This document shows, in pieces, positions 1 through 5,976 of a stretch of DNA of 30,520 nt. The notes under the pieces were generated by a model. It had not been told where the DNA came from. It made no database searches and was given only the letters and a program-made list of their open reading frames with translations. How positions within the stretch are numbered: the first letter of the stretch is position 1; the number at the start of each line of letters is the position of its first letter. The position numbers and the translations under genes are program-made. Source of the stretch: a virus; the IMG/VR virus record IMGVR_UViG_3300004770_000875, positions 1 to 30,520 of that record; one strand, given 5' to 3'.

Positions 1-780
1 TTGGTGTGCCTGAATCTCGGCCTGGATGTCAATTTTCTGTAGCTCTTCGATTCCTGTCTGTAACTTCTCTGTCTCTTCTGCATGTTTATTAATCCATAGA
101 GTTTGTCTACGCTTTACAGCTTCAATTTGTTCTTCTATACGCTTGTTAGCATCTCCCACGGCCTTAATACGAAACTCTTCTTGTGTAATAGCGTCTTTGG
201 TTGCTTTGTTTTGTTCTTTTAGTTTATCGGCTTTTTCACTTAATAAGGTGATTCCTAGTAATTGTTCAATAATACCACGCTGATCGTTAGCTTTGAGTGC
301 AAGGAATGGTTCTGTATAAGTGTTAAGTGCTACGATATGCTTAAACATGTCGTGGCTCATGCCAAGCATACGTTCTATTTCTGCTTGTGTTTCACGGCTG
401 TCGCCTTGAGCATCATCGGTAATTTCTTTTTCGCTATCGCCTACAAAAAACTTCATTATGTTAGGCTTACGTCCACGTTCAATTCGATAGTTAATGCCGT
501 CTTTTTCAAAATCAATACAGACCATCATACCTTTTTGGTTAGTCTTATTGATTAAATTATCTTTTTTAATGTTTGTTAGTGCGTTGCCGTATAAAGCAAA
601 ACTCAGAGCATTAATAATAGTAGTCTTACCTGTTCCATTACGTGCCCCACTATCATCGCCTCCAAGGTCCAAGTTTTCGCCTAAGACAAGTGTAAGGTCA
701 TTACGATCAAAGTTAACGGCCTGGGTAGTATTACCCACACTCATGAAGTTTTTAACGGTTAGGTCTTTTATTTTAAACAT
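1..780 (-). CDS. 46: gp46-like recombination endonuclease subunit (SbcC/Rad50-type ATPase), N-terminal part
   Basis: This is the first 260 codons of an ORF that continues past the left edge, so there is no stop in the window. The start MFKIKDLTVKNFMSVGN is the usual gp46/SbcC beginning, and a Walker A motif GARNGTGKTT lies at residues 45-54, followed by INALSFALYG. Residues from about 180 on (KADKLKEQNKATKDA, then many E, K and Q) look like the start of the long coiled coil of Rad50/SbcC proteins. In T4, gp46 pairs with the nuclease gp47 to resect DNA ends for recombination-dependent replication and host DNA breakdown. The ATG at 778-780 overlaps the end of the upstream hydrolase gene by 8 bases (ATGTTTAA), so translation is probably coupled. 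The partner gp47 is two genes upstream rather than adjacent. The identification is from motifs and context. Confidence 0.93.
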   Translation of the reverse strand, partial: MFKIKDLTVKNFMSVGNTTQAVNFDRNDLTLVLGENLDLGGDDSGARNGTGKTTIINALSFALYGNALTNIKKDNLINKTNQKGMMVCIDFEKDGINYRIERGRKPNIMKFFVGDSEKEITDDAQGDSRETQAEIERMLGMSHDMFKHIVALNTYTEPFLALKANDQRGIIEQLLGITLLSEKADKLKEQNKATKDAITQEEFRIKAVGDANKRIEEQIEAVKRRQTLWINKHAEETEKLQTGIEELQKIDIQAEIQAHQ

Positions 781-1498
781 TTTTTAATTGTACACTATTA
801 TAGAGCATATTTGCAATATATAGTTGTCCTTCTTCGTTCGGGTGAAAAAAATACATTGGTATTTGATTTGTTAATTGACGTAAATAAAATTCATTCCATT
901 TATAAAAACAATCGGTATTAATTTGTTTGATATAAAATTGTATCTCATTGTATTCTAATAGAATTTGATCATCATCCATAATATCAAAATTTATTAATTT
1001 TTTAGTAGTATCAATAAAATCTGGCCACGGGGTTAACCACTTTTTTAAATTGTTCTCGTGTCCGTTTATCATTAAATATTTTTTGTTATTTGCTTTGAGT
1101 ACAGTTTGCAGTTGTATAATTTGCTGTAGCCAAAGTTTAAAAGCATATAACCTATTATGCCACTGTTGATATAGTGTGCGCCCCCAAATTTTATAGTAAT
1201 CTTCTTTGCCAAAGAGTTCGTGTATAAGTTGGGGATTAAAATGCACATCAAAGTTATTGTCAGATTTAAAAAATGTAAACTTAGCAGTATTAGTCCACAC
1301 TATTATGTATAGATCAAAGTCATCTTGTAGATGTTTTATAGTTCTATACACAAAATGCGAATTTGATCCTGTTCTATACGAATCATTGTATACTTCGGCA
1401 TTTAACTGCCGTCCCAATACTGCCGGCCAAGAATCTTCGGCTGGATTTGTTAATTCATCTCCATATACCCAACTGTCACCAGTAACATAAATTTTCAT
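773..1498 (-). CDS. SGNH/GDSL-type hydrolase-like protein inserted between genes 47 and 46
   Basis: A 241-residue protein begins MKIYVTGDSWVYGDEL. The GDSW block with candidate nucleophile Ser9 is at residues 7-10, G44 could be the block II glycine, WTN with N70 the block III asparagine, and HPNEEG with H219 lies near the end. Known SGNH esterases carry D-x-x-H in block V; here position 216 is Tyr, so any catalysis would rest on a Ser-His dyad. The start at 1498 was chosen because its ATGA overlaps the stop of the ligase gene; an in-frame ATG 21 bases upstream is less likely. No signal peptide is seen, so it should act in the cytoplasm or virion. Family members cleave acyl or acetyl esters, but the substrate is unknown. 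By hand count of five 60-base lines it is about 30% GC, lower than gp46 (about 41%), which hints at separate acquisition. Confidence 0.72.
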   Translation of the reverse strand: MKIYVTGDSWVYGDELTNPAEDSWPAVLGRQLNAEVYNDSYRTGSNSHFVYRTIKHLQDDFDLYIIVWTNTAKFTFFKSDNNFDVHFNPQLIHELFGKEDYYKIWGRTLYQQWHNRLYAFKLWLQQIIQLQTVLKANNKKYLMINGHENNLKKWLTPWPDFIDTTKKLINFDIMDDDQILLEYNEIQFYIKQINTDCFYKWNEFYLRQLTNQIPMYFFHPNEEGQLYIANMLYNSVQLKNV

Positions 1499-2577
1499 GA
1501 AAATTCTTTCTCTAACCAAGTTCTAGAAATTTTTCCGGATGGACTAACAGGAATACTTTCAACACATTCTAATAATCTTGGTTTACATTGAGGTCCTAGC
1601 CCAAGTAAATATTTTCTTATATCTTCAGGATCACAAGTACCTACATATAAACACTTAACTGCATCGTTGCCAAATACTACACAATCTGCTAGCCCCGGAA
1701 TATGGTTTAGTAACTGTGTTTCTAAACTAACAGGATTTAATTTTTTACCTTTAACATTAATTTGATCTCTGTGCCTGCCAAGTACCCGATAGTATCCAGC
1801 CTCATCCTGTTCTACCAGGTCTCCGGTATTATACCAATTGCTGGTAAACAAAGTAGGACCTTGGATGTATAGTTGTCCGTCAACAATGTCGGCTTCAATC
1901 CCGTCGGGTAACCCAACAGTCCCCATTCTGTGCGGTCCGTTTAAGGGATTAGTAAAGCAATGGCTAAGTGCTTCGGTCATGCCAAATGCTTCTATAATAG
2001 GTACATTAAATTTATGTTTAAGTTTTGTAAACAATTCGTCGGGCAAACTGGCACTAGCACCGCGAATAAAACGTAAGTGATCAAACGTAAATTGAGCAAC
2101 AACTCGCAATACATCGGGTACAGCAGTAATAAACGTCGGACTACAACTAGACATAGTGCGTATGTCTTTTATAGGTACATAGTATGTTTCACATCCGGCT
2201 AATTGTGTAGCCCAATAGAAGCCTTGCCCATGTGCATGCCATAAACTCATAATGCTCACATAACGATCATTAGCAGTTATATTGTAGGAGTTACAGATCT
2301 TTTGAGCTAAAATATCTAATTGTTCTTGACTAAAGCTACAAAACTTGCTATCGCCGGTGGTGCCAGACGTATACCAAAGCAGTCGCTCATTTGGGTAGTC
2401 GCCCCCGTTGCGTATTTGATCACCATTTTGAGTTATTAGTAAACTATAATCAGATTTAGCCAAGAGGTATTCATTTCGACTAACTGGCGCTTCTGGATTA
2501 ATAATCATGATGCTATAGTCGTTGAGTTGGGGAATATAATCCTGCGGGTTACTTACACATAGTACCGCTCGTTTCAT
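1495..2577 (-). CDS. AMP-forming acyl/aryl ligase of the ANL superfamily (compact form)
   Basis: A 360-residue adenylating enzyme with the ANL core motifs in order: P-loop YTSGTTGDSK at 69-78 (A3), EAFGMTEA at 196-203 (A5), YNTGD at 249-253 (A7), GRHRDQINVKGKK from 267 (A8 hinge) and PVSPSGKISR at 343-352 with the catalytic lysine K349 (A10). All key residues are present, so an active enzyme that makes an acyl-AMP from a carboxylate and ATP is expected. It is short: family members are usually 500 residues or more, and here only about 68 residues precede the P-loop, so most of the N-terminal subdomain is missing. No carrier-protein domain is attached. It overlaps gp47 upstream and the SGNH hydrolase downstream by ATGA, so the three are co-translated. 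Substrate and acyl acceptor are not visible. Sampled GC is about 38%. Confidence 0.88.
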   Translation of the reverse strand: MKRAVLCVSNPQDYIPQLNDYSIMIINPEAPVSRNEYLLAKSDYSLLITQNGDQIRNGGDYPNERLLWYTSGTTGDSKFCSFSQEQLDILAQKICNSYNITANDRYVSIMSLWHAHGQGFYWATQLAGCETYYVPIKDIRTMSSCSPTFITAVPDVLRVVAQFTFDHLRFIRGASASLPDELFTKLKHKFNVPIIEAFGMTEALSHCFTNPLNGPHRMGTVGLPDGIEADIVDGQLYIQGPTLFTSNWYNTGDLVEQDEAGYYRVLGRHRDQINVKGKKLNPVSLETQLLNHIPGLADCVVFGNDAVKCLYVGTCDPEDIRKYLLGLGPQCKPRLLECVESIPVSPSGKISRTWLEKEFS

Positions 2578-3593
2578 AGATTCCTATAGATATCTAACAA
2601 TAACGCTGGGTTATATTGATTACTATCGATTGTGTTTAATTGGCTGTAGACAATTTGATCCACAGACTCAAATTCAATATTGCCTTGTATTTCATAATCA
2701 GTTAAATCGGTTACCTTAGCAGGGATAAGTGTAATCTCACGTAACTTGTAAGTATCAATAAATGTTTCTTTGATAAACGTAGCCTCTTCGTAGCTAATAT
2801 CGATATCCAAGTTAACACGTACATGCATATTAGGTTTAAGCATAACTTCTGTGTGTTTAAGTACATCGGCTAGGCCAAACACACGATACATAGGTTGATC
2901 GGGCCAAGCATGATATTCTGGTTCCTTGTCCCACTCTAATATCATCATGCCACGATCATCGTCGCCGGCATCGGCATAGTTATGTGGGAAACAGTTGCCT
3001 AAGTAAGTAATATTTCCTTTGGTCTGGCGCTTATGGAAATGTCCCGAGAAAACATGTTCGAAACCTTGCATATCATTCTTAGGATCCACTTCACCGTGGT
3101 CTGGCATAGCAACCATAGCATTCATTAAATATCCAGGCAATTCAAAATGCCCAAACAAGTATTTGCCTTTTAGTTTTTTGAGTCGCTTAAAGTCATCGCC
3201 TACGAGCCAAGGTGCAATAGTAACATCGCCAAAGCTAGTCCAATCATTACATATATGGATGTTCTTGAGGTGCTTTGCCCATTCAACACTTTGTACGTCT
3301 CTCTTATCACGATAATACAAGTCGTGATTGCCAGGAATAAAGTAAGTATTTTCAAAGTTATCATTTAAGTGCTCCAGGGCTTGTAAGCTATATTGTAGCG
3401 TAAGAATATTGATACTAGCACGATTGTTATGCCAATCACCAAGAAAGAGTGCGGTATCGCACCCTTCTTCTTTGGCTTTAGTAGTTGCCCATTTAACAAA
3501 GTTTAAACAATCCTCGTTGTGTAAAGTACTGTTTGATTTTAACCCAAAGTGAATGTCAGTAAAGACCGCGGCCTTTTTGAATAGATTAGTCAT
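2574..3593 (-). CDS. 47: gp47-like recombination endonuclease subunit (SbcD/Mre11-type nuclease)
   Basis: A 339-residue calcineurin-like phosphoesterase with the full metal-binding set: DIH at 13-15, GDWHN at 52-56, GNHD at 88-91, GHFE at 148-151 and SGHFHKR from 183. This pattern and the length match T4 gp47, the nuclease partner of gp46, which resects DNA ends during recombination and replication. The C-terminal third lacks catalytic motifs and would hold the capping and partner-binding parts. It is the first gene of the four-gene minus-strand operon and ends in an ATGA overlap with the acyl ligase. No ribosome binding site precedes its ATG; a sigma70-like -10 box ends only 7 bases before it, so the mRNA may begin at or next to the start codon. 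No other start is possible without losing the DIH motif. Confidence 0.95.
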   Translation of the reverse strand: MTNLFKKAAVFTDIHFGLKSNSTLHNEDCLNFVKWATTKAKEEGCDTALFLGDWHNNRASINILTLQYSLQALEHLNDNFENTYFIPGNHDLYYRDKRDVQSVEWAKHLKNIHICNDWTSFGDVTIAPWLVGDDFKRLKKLKGKYLFGHFELPGYLMNAMVAMPDHGEVDPKNDMQGFEHVFSGHFHKRQTKGNITYLGNCFPHNYADAGDDDRGMMILEWDKEPEYHAWPDQPMYRVFGLADVLKHTEVMLKPNMHVRVNLDIDISYEEATFIKETFIDTYKLREITLIPAKVTDLTDYEIQGNIEFESVDQIVYSQLNTIDSNQYNPALLLDIYRNL

Positions 3594-3600
3594 AGCTAAT

Positions 3601-3629
3601 ACTATACAGGTTTATTTTGATAATTGCAA
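3601..3629 (-). promoter_or_regulatory. Sigma70-like promoter for the gp47-ligase-hydrolase-gp46 operon
   Basis: On the minus strand TTGCAA (3624-3629) and TATAGT (3601-3606) are 17 bases apart in the 47-base gap between the sigma factor gene and gp47. The -10 box matches TATAAT at 5 of 6 positions and the -35 matches TTGACA at 4 of 6. The gp47 ATG starts 7 bases beyond the -10, so the predicted transcript has almost no leader. Found by eye; not experimentally supported. Confidence 0.5.
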
Positions 3630-3640
3630 TACTAATTTAA

Positions 3641-4549
3641 TCAATCGTCGTCCCCTCCACCACCAAAATTGCCACTACTAGCACTATGGTTGGCACTACC
3701 ACCTTGTCCTTGGCGTGTGTAACTTGGGGTTAGGTTGTTCATTTCTAAAATGTCGTCACGTAAATTTTGGTTACGCTTTTCAATATTTAGAACACGAGTG
3801 AATGAGTTTGTAATTGCTGCTGTATAGTAAGCAAATGGGTTTTGTGATTTAAACTCATCAAACTGTAGACCAATTTGACTTAACTGTAGCAATGCTTGGC
3901 TACGCATTTCGTCGTTATATGTATATCCACGCCAGTTTGAACGTGTAGCATAACGCTCACATAACTTAATAAACATATGAGCTAGCTTAGGAGTCATTTT
4001 GCCGTGTTCGCGACTAAACTCACCTTTTTTAAGTGTGCCCTTCCAGTGGCTCTTGCCTACTATAACAGGCTCACCTGCTTCGTCAACTTTATAATGAAAG
4101 AACGGTGGAAAGTTACATTTAACATATTTGGTATTACCAGCAATGTCTAATTCATTATCGTCGTATTCACTGCGCACAGGACCGTCATCGTCTAGCTCGT
4201 AGGCTTTAACAGCGGCCTTGCGTGATTTAACATCGTCGATTGGAATATGTTCCCATGTCATTACACGGAATACAACATCGGTGTCAGCGACGTCTTTAAG
4301 TTTAATTTCAAACTCATCTAATTTACGTTTTGTACCATCACTAGTAGCGGCTTCGTGCGCTAGTTTAGCTAACCGGACAGCACGATCTTTACGAGCTTGT
4401 AATATGTTCTTTTTGTTTATTTTACTAGCGTCGGGCAGGATCATATCATAATCTGCGACATCTGGGCTAGTGTAATAGCAATAGGTGTTTTTGCTTTTGT
4501 GAATCTCTTTTAGAATATCTTTATTATTTAGATAATTGTTACGAGCCAT
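3641..4549 (-). CDS. 55: gp55-like late-transcription sigma factor, enlarged
   Basis: A 302-residue protein whose two ends match T4 gp55 (185 residues), the sigma factor that directs host RNA polymerase to TATAAATA late promoters. NNYLNNKDILKEI (4-16) corresponds to the gp55 N-terminus. Residues about 190-265 (KLCERYATRSNWRGYT, SQNPFAYYTAAITNSFTRVL, EKRNQNLRD) match its sigma region 2-like core. Between them lies an extra stretch of about 165 residues, which includes a Lys/Arg-rich helix near 50-75 and an acidic patch at 119-135. The tail is Gly/Ser-rich and ends GGGGDDD; no SLDFLYE-like sequence, which in T4 binds the sliding clamp gp45, is visible. The start is supported by AAAGGA about 11 bases upstream. 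It is divergent from the structural block whose upstream regions carry late-type boxes. Confidence 0.82.
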   Translation of the reverse strand: MARNNYLNNKDILKEIHKSKNTYCYYTSPDVADYDMILPDASKINKKNILQARKDRAVRLAKLAHEAATSDGTKRKLDEFEIKLKDVADTDVVFRVMTWEHIPIDDVKSRKAAVKAYELDDDGPVRSEYDDNELDIAGNTKYVKCNFPPFFHYKVDEAGEPVIVGKSHWKGTLKKGEFSREHGKMTPKLAHMFIKLCERYATRSNWRGYTYNDEMRSQALLQLSQIGLQFDEFKSQNPFAYYTAAITNSFTRVLNIEKRNQNLRDDILEMNNLTPSYTRQGQGGSANHSASSGNFGGGGDDD

Positions 4550-4574
4550 CCTTTGTTTCCTTTAAAGTTAGCAC

Positions 4575-4604
4575 ATACTAACATATTTAACCCCGTATGG
4601 TCAA
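4575..4604 (-). promoter_or_regulatory. Sigma70-like promoter for the gp55-like sigma gene
   Basis: On the minus strand TTGACC (4599-4604) is followed after 18 bases by TAGTAT (4575-4580), placing the start of transcription near 4568 and leaving room for AAAGGA before the ATG at 4549. The -35 lies in AGGTTGACC-N4-GGG, a string also present at the promoter near 30082. The -10 is weak (4 of 6). Confidence 0.5.
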
Positions 4605-4649
4605 CCTTTTTAAAAAATTAGTTCTTTATGTTAGCCGTTAATACTGACC

Positions 4650-4657
4650 GATAAATA
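4650..4657 (+). promoter_or_regulatory. T4-type late promoter box GATAAATA, leaderless geometry
   Basis: GATAAATA (then C) matches the late promoter octamer TATAAATA at 7 of 8 positions. It ends 5 bases before the ATG at 4663. In T4 the octamer covers about -13 to -6, so +1 would be the A of the ATG. No ribosome binding site precedes the gene. It is the first late promoter of the structural block. Confidence 0.65.
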
Positions 4658-4662
4658 CTTGT

Positions 4663-5673
4663 ATGCCAGTGCTACCTAACCAACCTCTACAAACTACCCC
4701 GTCAAACCAAAACTCTAGTTTTGGCGCACAAGTAGGACAGTCTGTTGTTAACAGTTTACAGGGCTCTGTGGGCCTAAACCCGTTGATGAGTCGTCAAAAC
4801 GTTAACAACATGTATGCCTACAGCGTTAATAACAGCAACGGGTATCGCACCGCCGGTCCTAATTTAATAGTTAATTATCCACAGGCCAGCTATGATTGGC
4901 GAGTACGTGTTAGTCTAGCACCAAATAGTAATTATTTTTATAACGATCCTAGTAATAGATTATTAAGTCCGTTAATCAGTGAAATTGGTAATAATGTAAC
5001 CAGCTCTGTAGTACAATCAATAAACAATTTATTTGGGCCAAATGGACAAACTCGTGTTGGGGTAGTATTTCCATATACACCACAAGTTCAAATTACACAT
5101 GCTGCAAATTATGCCGCACAAAAATTAACACACAATAATTATGCACAGTATTTTTATGAAAATTCAGAAGTACAGGCAATTAGTCTTAGTGGAGAGTTTA
5201 CAGTACAAAACGTAAACGAAGGTCAATACTTGTTAGCGGCAATTTATTTCTTTAGATCAATTACTAAAATGTTCTTTGGCAACGATGGCATGGCTGGTAA
5301 CCCGCCACCATTGGTATACTTAAACGGTTATGGACAATATTACCTGCCTAATGTTCCGTGCTTAGTAACTAATTTCAGTCATACCATGCCAGCAGACTGC
5401 GACTACATGGACGTTCCAGAACCTGGGTTAACTTATAATCCGGCAGTGACCAATCCGGTATTGAACAGTACACGCTTGCCAACTACTAGTACAATTACAC
5501 TAAGTCTACAACCTGTATACAGTCGGTACGCACAGAGTCAACGATTTAGTCTTAATGACTTTGCTCGCGGCGCACTTGTTAATAGTGCTGGCGCTGGCTT
5601 ACCAGCAACATCGTTTGGTGCTACTAGCCCTGCTCTTAACGGTGGACAAAGCGGTCCTGGAGGATTCCTATAA
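4663..5673 (+). CDS. 48: Baseplate tail-tube cap/initiator protein, gp48/gp54-like
   Basis: A 336-residue virion protein. In T4, gp54 and gp48 sit on the baseplate hub and start the tail tube. Similarity here lies in the middle and C-terminal part: FPYTPQVQITHAANY (136-150), SLSGEFTVQNVNEGQYLLAAI (174-194), YLPNVPCLVTNFSHTMPAD (227-245) and RLPTTSTITLSLQPVYSR (271-288), a beta-rich tube-type fold. The first 60 residues are rich in Asn, Gln and Ser, and the tail is Gly/Ser-rich. Which of gp48 or gp54 it replaces is uncertain; only one such gene is present here. It opens the structural block and its stop overlaps the gp53 start (TAATG). The start has no ribosome binding site and lies 5 bases after a late promoter box, so translation from a leaderless mRNA is proposed. 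Confidence 0.65.
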   Translation: MPVLPNQPLQTTPSNQNSSFGAQVGQSVVNSLQGSVGLNPLMSRQNVNNMYAYSVNNSNGYRTAGPNLIVNYPQASYDWRVRVSLAPNSNYFYNDPSNRLLSPLISEIGNNVTSSVVQSINNLFGPNGQTRVGVVFPYTPQVQITHAANYAAQKLTHNNYAQYFYENSEVQAISLSGEFTVQNVNEGQYLLAAIYFFRSITKMFFGNDGMAGNPPPLVYLNGYGQYYLPNVPCLVTNFSHTMPADCDYMDVPEPGLTYNPAVTNPVLNSTRLPTTSTITLSLQPVYSRYAQSQRFSLNDFARGALVNSAGAGLPATSFGATSPALNGGQSGPGGFL

Positions 5674-5975
5674 TGAATTCTAATTATAAACACGCTAGTC
5701 CTTATTACAACACACCAACTTGGGGTCAGTTCCTTGATGTATGGAAGGGTGTAACCATACCTGCAGATGTGTCTGACGCACGTTATCAAATTGATCCCCC
5801 GTATAATCTACGTCCAGATTTATTAGCACACGACATGTACCAAGACAGTAACCTGTGGTGGGTGTTTGCCGTACGTAATCCCAATGTCCTACTAGACCCA
5901 GTGTTTAGTTTTGTAGCACCCACTATCATCTATGTGCCAACATTGAGTGTTGTAAAAACCGCATTAGGTTTATAA
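5673..5975 (+). CDS. 53: Baseplate wedge protein gp53-like, short form
   Basis: A 100-residue protein matching the conserved part of T4 gp53 (196 residues), the last wedge subunit, which joins wedges into the baseplate around the hub. The diagnostic stretch is RPDLLAHDMYQDSNLWWVF (48-66) followed by NPNVLLDP, equivalent to the RPEELANAIYGNPQLYWVL region of T4 gp53, which has a LysM-like fold. The C-terminal half of T4 gp53 is missing. A strong ribosome binding site GGAGGA (5659-5664) lies 8 bases before the ATG, inside the end of the upstream gene, and start and stop overlap by one base (TAATG). Confidence 0.82.
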   Translation: MNSNYKHASPYYNTPTWGQFLDVWKGVTIPADVSDARYQIDPPYNLRPDLLAHDMYQDSNLWWVFAVRNPNVLLDPVFSFVAPTIIYVPTLSVVKTALGL

Positions 5976-5976
5976 T

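Noticed and set aside
26-787. Three plus-strand open frames (26-283, 262-555, 494-787)
   Set aside because: They lie antisense to the gp46 N-terminal coding region, which has clear motifs and continues off the edge; they show no family likeness.
1499-1519. A longer N-terminus (MVRERIF) for the SGNH-like protein
   Set aside because: It would extend into the ligase gene by 25 bases, while the ATG at 1498 gives the same ATGA overlap as the preceding gene pair and places the GDS motif at the usual distance.
4608-4617. T/A palindrome (TTTTTAAAAA) in the divergent region as a terminator or operator
   Set aside because: Simple AT palindromes of this size are expected in such AT-rich sequence and it does not follow a gene end.
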